A stretch of DNA of 15,981 bases from JAGWJU01 sp035533295. Its GTDB lineage: Bacteria; Elusimicrobiota; Elusimicrobia; UBA1565; UBA9628. The stretch spans positions 1 through 15,981 of the forward strand of contig DATLUA010000044.1 of the NCBI GenBank assembly GCA_035533295.1, read 5' to 3'. A program made the position numbers and the translations under genes. How positions within the stretch are numbered: the stretch's first letter is position 1; each line of letters begins with the position of its first letter. Below, in pieces: positions 1 through 7,305 of the stretch. The notes beneath the pieces were generated by a model. The model did no database searches. It was given only the letters and a program-made list of their open reading frames with translations, and was not told where the DNA came from.

Positions 1-137
1 ATCGGGACGATAAAATCAAGAGACTGGGGAAAGAATGCCCCCGATGGTTCCCGGGAAAATGGAGTGACCCTGGGACGTGAGTTTCTGCCGCATTTTCAAT
101 AGGTTTTATCAAAATTGGTGGCGTCAAGTGGATAAGC
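1..137. mobile_element. Terminal part of an insertion sequence (IS1595-like, by its end sequence)
   Basis: No convincing gene is visible here on either strand. The right edge, about 121-137 (GCGTCAAGTGGATAAGC), is the inverse complement, with one mismatch over 15 bases, of the sequence at 15845-15859, where an IS1595-like transposase C-terminus lies just inside. The element body therefore seems to run leftward out of the window, with its tip at about 137. A truncated gene begins immediately after. A 10-bp palindrome (TTCCCGGGAA, near 49-58) lies in the body and has no assigned role. The assignment rests on the terminal repeat alone; no transposase motif could be read in 1-120. Confidence 0.5.
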
Positions 138-138
138 A

Positions 139-552
139 TATAAGAGCGATAACGACTACGTTAATGCCATCGTCGCGGATATTTTATCCAAGTCCGGCAT
201 TCCCACGATAAACACCCCGCTGCTCCGCTGGATGAACCCGCGCTCGAAGCCCGCACCCGCGATTACCCGCACCGAACTTCAGCCCAATGCCGGCATCGTC
301 AGCGTTCAAACACCCGGCCCGGCGCTGGTGATATTCAACGACAATTACGCGCCGGGTTGGAAGGTTTTCGTCAACGGCAAACGGGCTGCGCTCATCAGCG
401 TGGATCATCTGTTCATGGGGGCGGAAGTTCCGGCGCGCGGCTCTTACACGGTGATGTTCGAATTTAGGCCCGATTGGGTCATCGCGGCGATTCTCCTGCC
501 TTACGCCGCTTTGCTTATTCTCGGCTCAATAATTTTTGTCATATATCCTTAG
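139..552 (+). pseudogene. 3' fragment of a YfhO-like polytopic membrane protein
   Basis: The frame is open from just after the insertion-sequence tip to the stop at 550-552, with no start at its left edge. The first ATG (232) lies inside apparent coding sequence, so this is a 5'-truncated gene of about 137 residues. The C-terminal signature of YfhO-type proteins is visible: a beta-rich segment with a PGWKVFVNGK motif, a later GSYTVMFEFRP stretch, and a hydrophobic helix close to the end (WVIAAILLPYAALLILGSII). YfhO-family proteins are large polytopic membrane proteins linked to glycosylation of envelope polymers such as lipoteichoic acid. Here only the extracytoplasmic tail and last helix remain, so function is unlikely. 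Confidence 0.6.
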
Positions 553-557
553 GAAAG

Positions 558-713
558 ATGCCACCCAAAGTCGCGGTGATCATGGCTGCGCATAATGAAG
601 AAGCGGTGTTGCCGCGGGCGCTGGCCAGCCTTCATGATCAGATATTTAAAGACTGGGAGTGTGTCGTAGTAGATGACGGATCCGTAGTTTTTCATCTCTT
701 ATATTGCATATAG
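558..713 (+). pseudogene. 5' fragment of a GT2 glycosyltransferase, cut at about codon 42
   Basis: The ATG lies 5 nt after the preceding stop, with AGGA immediately upstream. Residues 1-42 are a typical GT2 (GT-A fold) start: a VAVIMAAHNEE beta strand and loop, then WECVVVDDGS, the nucleotide-binding aspartates. In this family the next residues are usually T-D-G-T. Instead the frame switches to VVFHLLYCI and stops at 711-713. The break near 683/684 coincides with the start of AT-rich sequence belonging to the cassette A promoter. The remainder of the gene, including the DxD and acceptor regions, is absent from the window, so this is insertion plus loss rather than a simple split. Confidence 0.75.
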
Positions 714-717
714 CATA

Positions 718-753
718 TTGCATTACGAGATATATTCTGCTATACTACCCCGC
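718..753 (+). promoter_or_regulatory. Cassette A promoter, extended -10, leaderless
   Basis: TTGCAT at 718-723, a 17-bp spacer, and TATACT at 741-746 preceded by TGC (extended -10). The ATG at 754 is 7 nt past the -10, where transcription would normally start, so a leaderless mRNA is expected. No Shine-Dalgarno is present. The sequence is AT-rich against GC-rich surroundings. Confidence 0.6.
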
Positions 754-1278
754 ATGAGAGAATATCATGGCTTAAGACCCCAAGATATCCTTGTCCTGCT
801 TAAATTGCTTGTTTCGCAAGGACGCGATTGGCGGCAGGTGGATTTAGCCCATGCGCTCGGCCTGTCGCAGTATGAAATCAGCGCGGCTTTGGCGCGCGCG
901 GAGTACTCCGGATTCCTGGATCACTCTAAAAAAAGACTCAACAAGTCGGCCCTGGGGGAGTTTTTGCTGCACGGCCTCAAGTACGTCTACCCCGCCAAAC
1001 CCGGCGCGGTCTGCCGCGGCGTGCCCACGGCGCATTCGGCGCTCCCCATTTCAAAACAGATCGTGTCCAGCGCGAACGATCAATATGTTTGGCCTCACGC
1101 TGAAGGAGAAATCCGCGGTCAGAGCATCCCGCCGCTCTACGAATCAGCGCCGGAGGCGGCAAGGAAAGATCCAAGACTCCATGAGCTTCTGGCCTTGGTC
1201 GACGCCCTCCGGGTGGGCCGGGCCCGGGAAAGGCAAATCGCGGCCGAGGAACTTAAGCGCAGGCTCCATGAATCCTAG
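754..1278 (+). CDS. Winged-helix regulator, likely antitoxin partner of the next gene
   Basis: A 174-residue protein with a MarR/ArsR-like winged helix at about residues 9-60. The recognition region reads DLAHALGLSQYEISAALARAE. A conserved middle segment (GLKYVYP, RGVPTAHSALP) follows, then a C-terminal part with YVWP, PPLY and a helix ending in LLALVDALRVGRARER. The layout suggests a DNA-binding repressor paired with a nucleotidyltransferase, as in AbiE-type (type IV) toxin-antitoxin systems. The ATG at 754 was chosen over the in-frame TTG at 718 because the -10 element lies between them, which makes 754 the expected mRNA 5' end. It overlaps the next gene by 11 bp, so translational coupling is likely. 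The antitoxin role is inferred from order and coupling. Confidence 0.7.
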   Translation: MREYHGLRPQDILVLLKLLVSQGRDWRQVDLAHALGLSQYEISAALARAEYSGFLDHSKKRLNKSALGEFLLHGLKYVYPAKPGAVCRGVPTAHSALPISKQIVSSANDQYVWPHAEGEIRGQSIPPLYESAPEAARKDPRLHELLALVDALRVGRARERQIAAEELKRRLHES

Positions 1279-1966
1279 GCCGTCGGCCAATCTCGATATG
1301 CTGGCCCGCGTCGCCAAGGGCCTCAAAGGGCTTCGGGAGAGGGTCGTCTTCGTGGGCGGCGCGACCATCGAGCTCTATGTCGCGCCCTCAGCGCCGGAAG
1401 GGCGCCCCACCGATGACGTGGACTGCATCGTGGAGATGGCCACCCGGATGAAGTACCACGCGCTGGAAGAAGAGCTTCGCGAACTCGGCTTCAAGCATCC
1501 GGCGGGTGAACGCGCTCCCATCTGCCGCTGGGAATTTTCCGGAATCACGGTTGACGTCATGCCGACCGAGGGCGCGGTTCTTGGTTTTAAAAACCGCTGG
1601 TATGCCGAGGCAATGACCGATACCCGAACCGCCGAATTGCCGGATGGCCGGAATGTCGAAATCTTCTCCGCGCCTTATTTCTTGGCGTCCAAAATCGAAG
1701 CGTTCAATGATCGCGGATGCGGCGATTTCCTAGGAAGCCGCGACATGGAGGACATCGTCACGGTGCTCGATGGCTGCCCCTACGTTAAGGAAGAGATGGA
1801 AAAAGCTCCGCAGAGCGTCCGGAGTTTCCTGACTCAACAATTCGAAGAATTCCTCGGCCATGGCGGCTTTATCGACAGCCTTCAAGGCCACATCGAGGCC
1901 GTTGAACCACGCGCCGGACGAGTGGAGAACGTTCTGGCCCTATTGCGGGATTTGGCCGCCCGTTAA
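1268..1966 (+). CDS. Nucleotidyltransferase-fold protein, AbiEii-like toxin candidate
   Basis: A 232-residue protein with nucleotidyltransferase motifs: VFVGGATIELYV (GG at 30-31) and TDDVDCIVE (aspartates 50 and 52). A possible third acidic residue lies in GITVDVMP (D96). A later KIEAFNDRG...RDMEDI stretch resembles the K...R..KD..D motif of AbiEii/MenT-type toxins. Such toxins transfer nucleotides to tRNA or other targets and can halt growth during phage infection. The start overlaps the regulator's end. The gene stops 5 nt before the next glycosyltransferase with no terminator between. The fold is well supported, while the toxin activity and target are inferred. Confidence 0.72.
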   Translation: MNPRPSANLDMLARVAKGLKGLRERVVFVGGATIELYVAPSAPEGRPTDDVDCIVEMATRMKYHALEEELRELGFKHPAGERAPICRWEFSGITVDVMPTEGAVLGFKNRWYAEAMTDTRTAELPDGRNVEIFSAPYFLASKIEAFNDRGCGDFLGSRDMEDIVTVLDGCPYVKEEMEKAPQSVRSFLTQQFEEFLGHGGFIDSLQGHIEAVEPRAGRVENVLALLRDLAAR

Positions 1967-1971
1967 TTACC

Positions 1972-2961
1972 ATGAAACTCCTCATCGTCGCGATGCTCCA
2001 CGACTACGGCGAGCCTGACCGCGGCTATTCCTTCGAGTACTACAACTTTTACCAGGCCCTGAAGCCGCATTACGACGTCTCTTTCTTCGACTTCATGGGA
2101 AGCCTGCGGAAAAACGGCAAGCAGCGGATGAACGAGGAGCTCTTGGCGGAAATCAAGAGCGCCAAGCCCGACGCGGCGATCTTTTTTCCCTACACCGATC
2201 AGTTCATTCCTGAAACCATCGACGCCGCCGGCGCGCACACGGCCACGGTTTGTTATTTCTACGACACGATTTGGCGCGTTGCCTATTCCCAATTCTGGGC
2301 CAGGCATTTCAAATGGGTCACCACGCCGGACATCTGGGGCACGCGCCGCTTCGCCGAGGCCGGAATCAAGAACGTCATTTATTCCCCCTTCGGCTGCAGC
2401 CCCGCGATTTACAAAAATGAAGCGCTCGCCAAAATCCATGACGCGAGCTTCGTGGGGCTCTATCACCCGCGGCGCGCGTGGCTCATCAAAAAACTGCGCA
2501 AAGCCGGCTTCAACGTTTATGTTCGCGGCGCGGGCTGGCCGGAAGGGCAGGTCGCGCAGGAGGACTTGGTCCGGCTCTTCAATCAAAGCCGGATTAATCT
2601 TAACCTCTCGAATTCTTCCTCGTGGGACTTGCGCTATCTATTGTCTTCCCCCCGTGCGTTCCTGAACACGCTGCGTTCCCCAAAGGACCGAGAGCAATTA
2701 AAGGGCCGCCATTTCGAGATCAACTCCTGCGGGGCCTTCCAGCTTTCCTATTACGTCGAGGGCCTGGAGAGCTGCTACGACATCGGCAAGGAGATCGCGG
2801 TCTTCGACAGCCCGGAGGATTTAATCGAGAAAGCCGGCTATTACCTCGCGCACGAAGGCGAGCGCGAGGCCGTGGCCCGCGCGGGCCAAGAAAGAACCCT
2901 GCGCGATCACGCCCTGGAAAGCCGGGTGGCGGACATTCTGCGCCATATTTCTAAACGCTAA
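1972..2961 (+). CDS. CgeB-like (GT-B) glycosyltransferase
   Basis: A 329-residue soluble protein. The N-terminal half (MKLLIVAMLHDYG..., then PDAAIFFPYTDQF) is a Rossmann-like acceptor domain. The C-terminal half, about residues 190-325, matches the CgeB/Glyco_trans_1_2 type: a GRHFEINSCGAFQLSYYVEGLE segment, then KEIAVFDSPEDLIEKAGYYLAH and a closing HALESRVADIL helix. It probably adds a sugar from a nucleotide donor to the growing lipid-linked glycan in the cytoplasm. Donor and acceptor cannot be read from sequence. The gene follows cassette A by 5 nt with no Shine-Dalgarno, so it may depend on readthrough and coupling from the cassette promoter. Confidence 0.75.
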   Translation: MKLLIVAMLHDYGEPDRGYSFEYYNFYQALKPHYDVSFFDFMGSLRKNGKQRMNEELLAEIKSAKPDAAIFFPYTDQFIPETIDAAGAHTATVCYFYDTIWRVAYSQFWARHFKWVTTPDIWGTRRFAEAGIKNVIYSPFGCSPAIYKNEALAKIHDASFVGLYHPRRAWLIKKLRKAGFNVYVRGAGWPEGQVAQEDLVRLFNQSRINLNLSNSSSWDLRYLLSSPRAFLNTLRSPKDREQLKGRHFEINSCGAFQLSYYVEGLESCYDIGKEIAVFDSPEDLIEKAGYYLAHEGEREAVARAGQERTLRDHALESRVADILRHISKR

Positions 2962-2981
2962 TGCCGGCGTTTAGTACTGTG

Positions 2982-3016
2982 TTGAAAAATAGCATTCTAT
3001 ATGCTAAAATTCACCA
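2982..3016 (+). promoter_or_regulatory. Cassette B promoter, extended -10, leaderless
   Basis: TTGAAA at 2982-2987, a 17-bp spacer, and TAAAAT at 3005-3010 preceded by TGC. The ATG at 3017 is 6 nt past the -10, so the transcript is expected to begin at or next to the start codon. It lies in a 55-bp AT-rich gap after the CgeB-like gene. Confidence 0.65.
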
Positions 3017-4213
3017 ATGCCTAAGGAGGGCGGGGGCCGCGCCGTGATTATTCCTCGCGGGGCTAGGCGGGCGCTCCAAGGCAAGCTGGGGGCTTTCCCC
3101 GCCGTCTTGCTCCTCGGCCCTCGCCAGTGCGGAAAAACCACCCTTCTGCGCCGTCACTTTCCGGGCTGGCGCTACTTGGACCTGGAGAGGCCCTCGGACG
3201 CCGACATTCTGGCCGCCGACCCCGAGGCCTATTTGGAGGCGCATCCCTCCGGGCTTATCATCGACGAAGCCCAGCGGCTGCCCGGGCTTTGGCCCGTTCT
3301 CCGTTCGGCCATAGACCGCAAGCGCCGGCCGGGGCGCTTTATCCTCAGCGGATCCTCCGATCCGGCATTGGTGCGGCAGGGCGGAGAGTCGCTGGCCGGC
3401 CGCCTCGGCATCGTCGAGCTTTCCCCTTTCAGCGCGCGCGAGCTCCACGGCCGGTCAAAAATGCTGGCGGAACGGTGGTTTTTCGGGGGGTACCCTCCGC
3501 TTTACGCATTGAAGCGCGTCAATCAGAAAGAAGCCTGGCTTGAGGACTACACCGTCACGTTCATCGAGCGGGATATCCCTTTTTTGGGCCCGCGAATTTC
3601 CCCGATAAAGCTGAGAAAACTCTGGCAGATGCTGGCTCACGTGCACGGCGGACTTCTAAGCCTCGCGGACTTGGCCCGCTCGCTCGACATGCACTACCAC
3701 AGCGTCAGCCATTATTTGGACGTTCTGGAAAGCGCTTTCCTCATACGCCGGCTCCAGCCGTTTTTCGCCAACATCTCGAAACGATTGGTCAAGTCCCCGA
3801 AACTCTACATCCGGGATACGGGGCTTCTGCATTATCTGGCGGGGCTGAGATCTCCGCGGGAACTGGAATCTTGGCCGCGGCGGGGCGCTTCTTGGGAAGG
3901 GCTCGTGCTGGAAGAGATCATCTCCCTATCGCGCTCCAAGAACCCCGGGGCTTCTTTTTATTTCTGGAGAACGCACGCGGGCGCCGAGGTGGACCTTCTC
4001 ATTGATCTGGGACATCGGAAAATCCCGATTGAAATCAAGTCGGGAGCCTCGATTAACGCGAACATCGTCGCCGGCTTAAGATCATGCCTGGCGGACCTAA
4101 AGATCGGCCGCGGGTGGGTGATTTACGGGGGAAGCCGCCGTTTGCGCTTGGGCAAGGATATCGAGGTCGTGCCCTGGACCGAAGTCATCCGCCCCGGATT
4201 TGAGTTTAAGTAG
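3017..4213 (+). CDS. AAA-type ATPase with DUF4143 C-terminal domain
   Basis: A 398-residue protein with Walker A GPRQCGKTTLL (about 34-44), Walker B LIIDEAQ (80-86), and a sensor-like FILSGSSDP (108-115). A short winged helix with DLARSLDMHYHSVSHYLDVLE follows. The C-terminal nuclease-like region contains FWRTHAGAEVDLLI and PIEIKSG, the D...ExK pattern of PD-(D/E)xK folds seen in DUF4143 proteins. These ATPases are widespread accessory genes of uncertain role, often near toxin-antitoxin or defence genes. ATG 3017 fits the promoter as a leaderless start. GTG 3044, in frame, has a strong AAGGAGG 14 nt upstream and gives an N-terminus (IIPRGARRAL) close to the usual family start. The choice is open. 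Confidence 0.85.
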   Translation: MPKEGGGRAVIIPRGARRALQGKLGAFPAVLLLGPRQCGKTTLLRRHFPGWRYLDLERPSDADILAADPEAYLEAHPSGLIIDEAQRLPGLWPVLRSAIDRKRRPGRFILSGSSDPALVRQGGESLAGRLGIVELSPFSARELHGRSKMLAERWFFGGYPPLYALKRVNQKEAWLEDYTVTFIERDIPFLGPRISPIKLRKLWQMLAHVHGGLLSLADLARSLDMHYHSVSHYLDVLESAFLIRRLQPFFANISKRLVKSPKLYIRDTGLLHYLAGLRSPRELESWPRRGASWEGLVLEEIISLSRSKNPGASFYFWRTHAGAEVDLLIDLGHRKIPIEIKSGASINANIVAGLRSCLADLKIGRGWVIYGGSRRLRLGKDIEVVPWTEVIRPGFEFK

Positions 4214-4223
4214 GGCCCCCGGC

Positions 4224-5243
4224 ATGGCCAGAAAACTCGTCACCATCGGCATCCCGGTCTACAACGGGGAGCGTTTCCTTGAAGAGACGCTGCGCTCCAT
4301 TCTGAACCAAAGCTACGCGGATCTGGAAATCCTCGTCTCGGACAACGCGTCCACGGACCGCACCCCCGACATCATCCGCAAGTTTTCCGACCCGCGCATC
4401 GTTTGCCGCCGCGCCAACGCCACCATTCCCGGCGAGGAAAATTGGAACCTCCTGCTTAAAATCGCCCGGGGCGACTATGTCGCCGTCTTCCACGCCGACG
4501 ACGTTTACTCGTCGCGCATAGTGGAAGAGGAAGTCCGGTTCCTGGAAAACCATCCCGAGGCCGGAGCGGTTTTGACGCTCATGGAGTTCATCGATGAAGC
4601 GGGACGAATCAGAGGAAGAACGAGCCTCCCTAAAACATTGGCTCCCAACGCACCTCTGAATTTCTCCGAAGTTTTCCACGCCCTGATGCGGCACGGCAAT
4701 AGTTTCCTGGGATGCCCAACCGCCATGGCGCGGCGCTCCGCTTACGCGGCGGCGGGGCCCTTCGATTACAAGAACCTCGGCACCTCCGCGGACCTGGGGA
4801 TGTGGCTGAAGTTTTTGGAGCGCGGCTCCATCGGCGTCCTCTCCGAAAGGCTGGTCAAATACCGCGTCCACGCCACGTCCGGAGGAAGCCGCTATCAAGC
4901 GGCCCGCACGGAACCCGCGGACTTCTTCAAGGTCATGGATAAATTCGAGAATTCCCCGGCGCTGAAAAACCCGCCTGATGATGCCGCGCGACGCCAGCAC
5001 GCCTTCCACCGCCAGCGCGACTGTTTGCGCCGCGCCGTCAATCTTCTGGCCCAGAACCGGATTGCCGAAGCCAAAGCGCTTCTTTCCGAGCCCTGGCCCG
5101 CGCGACCGCTGCAAGCCTGCCTTGAGAATCGAACCGTCGCCAAAGGCCTTGCGGCCGCCGCCGTTATTGGAGCCGCGGTACGCCTGGGATTAGGCGGGCC
5201 CGCGGGACGCATGCTCCACCGCTTCACGCACGGGACGCGATAA
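4224..5243 (+). CDS. GT2 family glycosyltransferase
   Basis: A 339-residue GT-A enzyme. The N-terminal VTIGIPVYNGERFLEETLRSI and LEILVSDNASTD (39-45) form the nucleotide-sugar site, and VFHADD (about 88-93) is the metal-binding DxD equivalent. A region with LGTSADLGMWLKFLERG at about 190-210 is typical of polysaccharide GT2 enzymes. A helical tail of about 80 residues follows. The ATG at 4224 has AGGG 8 nt upstream and lies 10 nt after the cassette B stop. An upstream in-frame TTG at 4200 lies inside that gene and has less support. The stop directly abuts the flippase ATG, indicating one operon. Donor specificity is unknown. Confidence 0.85.
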   Translation: MARKLVTIGIPVYNGERFLEETLRSILNQSYADLEILVSDNASTDRTPDIIRKFSDPRIVCRRANATIPGEENWNLLLKIARGDYVAVFHADDVYSSRIVEEEVRFLENHPEAGAVLTLMEFIDEAGRIRGRTSLPKTLAPNAPLNFSEVFHALMRHGNSFLGCPTAMARRSAYAAAGPFDYKNLGTSADLGMWLKFLERGSIGVLSERLVKYRVHATSGGSRYQAARTEPADFFKVMDKFENSPALKNPPDDAARRQHAFHRQRDCLRRAVNLLAQNRIAEAKALLSEPWPARPLQACLENRTVAKGLAAAAVIGAAVRLGLGGPAGRMLHRFTHGTR

Positions 5244-6716
5244 ATGGAACTACATAACCCTCGGCACATTCTCACTATCGGGTTCGGCATCCTTATTCAA
5301 ACGCTGCTCAGCATCGCCTCTTTCCGGCTGGTGACCACGTTTCTTTCCCCGGCCGAAATGGGCCGTTACTGGCTCATCGTCAGCGTGACCACGGCGTTCG
5401 CCATGATTCTCATCAACCCCATCGGCATGTATGTCAACCGAAGGCTGGCGGAATGGAAGGCCGCGGGTTCTTTATGGCGAAATTTTAAATTATACTGGAA
5501 GTATCTGGCCATGGTCGCGACCGCGGCGGCGATTATCTTATTCGCGCTCAATCAAACGGACATCTTGGGCCTGCGGATAGAAACGCTTTGGCTCATCGCC
5601 CTGGTTTCCAGTTTTTTACTTTTTAACACCGCCAATGTGACCTTGGTGACCGCGCTGAATTTATTCGGGGAAAGATGGAAATTCGTTTTAACGAACAATT
5701 TGACCGAGTTCTGCGGCATCATCATCTCCGTAGCACTCGTCTGCCTTTTTTCTCCCAGCGCCGAATACTGGCTTGCCGGCCAGATTGCGGCCTACGCCGG
5801 CGTTCTGGTTTTGACTTACCGCATGCTTAAGCCCGCCGCGCCCGATTCCTCGTCCGCGAACGCCGAACCATTCCTGAAGCGTCTTTCTCTTGACGGCCTT
5901 TTTTCCTCCACGGTCTTCCACTATTCCTGGCCGATTTCCATCAGCGTGGGGCTTTATTGGATCCAAATCCAAGGCTATCGCTTCGCGCTCTCCCACATCG
6001 CGGACATCAAGGCCGTGGGATTTTTCGCGACCAGTTTCGCTGTGGGCATTTCCATCATGTCGGCCTTCGACGGCTTGCTGGGGCAGTTCTACCAACCGGT
6101 TTTCTACAACGACGTGGCCAACAGCGACGAGGCTGGGCAAGCGCTAGCCTGGGAAAAATACGCGAGCTTCTATTGCCCGGCGGCCGTCCTGATGGGCGCC
6201 TTCGGCGTCGCGGCGGGACCGCTGCTTCTCCCCCTCATGACCGGAAAGCAATTTCACGCCTTTGCCTGGCTGGCCGCCTGGGGCGCGCTGACGGAGTCGG
6301 TCCGCATGATCAATTCCACCTACGGCCTGGTCGCCCATGCGCGGCTTAAAATGCGGCCGACGATCACCCCGGGGATCACCGGCGCCGCGGCGACCATCCT
6401 GGCCGTCGTCTTGCTGGCCCGGTGGAACGTGTTTCTAGGCACCGCCATCGCGCTGCTGCTGGGCATGCTCCTGAGCACGCTTCACTTGGCCTTCAACATG
6501 CACCGGCTTTTGTCCGTGCGCTTTCCAATTAAACGCTGCCTAAAGGCCGCGCTCTTTGCCTTGCCGCTTGGTCTCATGCCCGCCGCGGCGCGGCTACGAA
6601 TCCCCATCCCCAATATCATCTTGATCGCGGCGATTTTTCTGATCTTCGGCCTCTATGTCCTACTGGCCCAATGGATTCTGGCCAAACCCTGCCTGGCCCT
6701 AGGCGAGACCTCATGA
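5244..6716 (+). CDS. Wzx-type polysaccharide flippase (MOP superfamily)
   Basis: A 490-residue integral membrane protein with about 12 to 14 hydrophobic segments, the usual size for oligosaccharide flippases. The first helices (ILTIGFGILIQTLLSIASFRL, then an YWLIVSVTTAFAMILI segment) have the typical Wzx/RfbX look. It should move undecaprenyl-pyrophosphate-linked repeat units across the cytoplasmic membrane. It starts directly after the GT2 stop, and its stop overlaps the start of a GT10 stub (ATGA), so the ancestral order was GT2-flippase-GT10. Its 3' third is repeated, diverged and shortened, at 7965-8257. Confidence 0.85.
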   Translation: MELHNPRHILTIGFGILIQTLLSIASFRLVTTFLSPAEMGRYWLIVSVTTAFAMILINPIGMYVNRRLAEWKAAGSLWRNFKLYWKYLAMVATAAAIILFALNQTDILGLRIETLWLIALVSSFLLFNTANVTLVTALNLFGERWKFVLTNNLTEFCGIIISVALVCLFSPSAEYWLAGQIAAYAGVLVLTYRMLKPAAPDSSSANAEPFLKRLSLDGLFSSTVFHYSWPISISVGLYWIQIQGYRFALSHIADIKAVGFFATSFAVGISIMSAFDGLLGQFYQPVFYNDVANSDEAGQALAWEKYASFYCPAAVLMGAFGVAAGPLLLPLMTGKQFHAFAWLAAWGALTESVRMINSTYGLVAHARLKMRPTITPGITGAAATILAVVLLARWNVFLGTAIALLLGMLLSTLHLAFNMHRLLSVRFPIKRCLKAALFALPLGLMPAAARLRIPIPNIILIAAIFLIFGLYVLLAQWILAKPCLALGETS

Positions 6717-6737
6717 TTCCGGCCACGTTTTTTACCT
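6175..6737 (+). repeat. Flippase 3' end plus GT10 start, copy 1
   Basis: This tract recurs at 7965-8278. Both copies begin with GCCCGGCGGCCGT and end with the same tract through the flippase stop and the first 8 GT10 codons (ending ACCT at 6737). Copy 1 has 249 bp (6353-6601) that copy 2 lacks. Over the roughly 310 alignable bases I count about 20 substitutions, mostly silent; the last ~55 bp are identical. Confidence 0.88.
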
Positions 6738-6754
6738 ATCCCTTGAAAATTTAG
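6713..6754 (+). pseudogene. 5' stub of the GT10 fucosyltransferase gene
   Basis: The ATG overlaps the flippase stop. The first 8 codons (MIPATFFT) are identical to the start of the intact GT10 gene at 8254. The two sequences part right after base 6737, where cassette C begins, and this frame stops at 6752-6754. Cassette C therefore sits within an ancestral flippase-GT10 junction. Confidence 0.8.
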
Positions 6755-6777
6755 TTATTTGTGTCATACTATAAGAC
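6743..6777 (+). promoter_or_regulatory. Cassette C promoter, leaderless
   Basis: TTGAAA at 6743-6748, a 16-bp spacer, and CATACT at 6765-6770 preceded by TGT (extended -10 form). The ATG at 6778 follows 7 nt later, with no Shine-Dalgarno. TACTAT at 6767-6772 with an 18-bp spacer is an alternative -10, and it also predicts a leaderless mRNA. Confidence 0.55.
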
Positions 6778-7305
6778 ATGATATACGATTTTATTATTAT
6801 ACGGGGCCTGGACGGCGGCCTGCGGCTCAAGGAGCCGGGGCGCGGACGGGCCCGCGCCGTTTTGCCCGCCGGCCGCGCGGCGCGGCGGCTGCGCCGCAGC
6901 CGGCGGCAGGTCTACCGCCTGATGGCCGGAGGCGGGCTTTCGCCCGCGCGCAAAATACTAGGAGAGTGGCTCATCGACGAAAGCGCCGTGGCCGCGCTTG
7001 AACGCCGCCCCCTGGCCCGCGCCCCCTTGCCGCGCCGGCTCCAAGCCCTGTTCCCGGAATACCTCCTGCAGGACCTCAACGCCGGGCGGGACAAGACCCT
7101 GGTGCTTTCGCGCGTGCTGGAAAACGGCACGGCCAAGGACGCCGCGTGGGCAAGACGCCGCTACGGCCGCGCCGCCGTCGCCGAATTTCTGAGGGAAGAC
7201 GGAGCGCGGCTCTTAAGCCCGCGGTCGCTGCGGCTGTGGTCCCTGCGCTACGGCGCCGCGCCCAAACCCCTGGCGGACTGGAGGCGCGGCTATGCGGTGG
7301 CATGA
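6778..7305 (+). CDS. HTH / DUF6922-like regulator, likely AbiEii antitoxin
   Basis: A 175-residue, strongly basic protein. Residues about 28-75 form a MerR/excisionase-like helix-turn-helix: AARRLRRSRRQVYRLMAGGGL, then ARKILGEWLIDESAVAAL. Residues about 88-160 resemble DUF6922: LFPEYLLQDLNAGRDKTLVL, then RVLENGTAKDAAWARRRYG and LRLWSLRYG. This pairing typically precedes AbiEii toxins and probably represses the shared promoter. It overlaps the toxin start by 14 bp. GC content is visibly higher than in the flanking flippase and GT10 genes, which fits foreign origin. The start is set by the promoter. The first ten AT-rich codons are of uncertain coding value. Confidence 0.72.
   Translation: MIYDFIIIRGLDGGLRLKEPGRGRARAVLPAGRAARRLRRSRRQVYRLMAGGGLSPARKILGEWLIDESAVAALERRPLARAPLPRRLQALFPEYLLQDLNAGRDKTLVLSRVLENGTAKDAAWARRRYGRAAVAEFLREDGARLLSPRSLRLWSLRYGAAPKPLADWRRGYAVA

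Noticed and set aside
851..1267. Upstream extension of the cassette A toxin frame
   Set aside because: The open frame before ATG 1268 is a shadow of the regulator gene. Homology-like motifs begin only after 1268.
1963..2586. Long - strand open frame (207 codons)
   Set aside because: It lies antisense to the well-supported CgeB-like gene. GC-rich third positions keep the opposite strand open, and the translation has no recognisable motif.
4206..5114. Long - strand open frame (302 codons)
   Set aside because: Antisense to a GT2 gene with clear motifs. The translation is low-complexity and R/G/A-rich, a mirror of codon bias.
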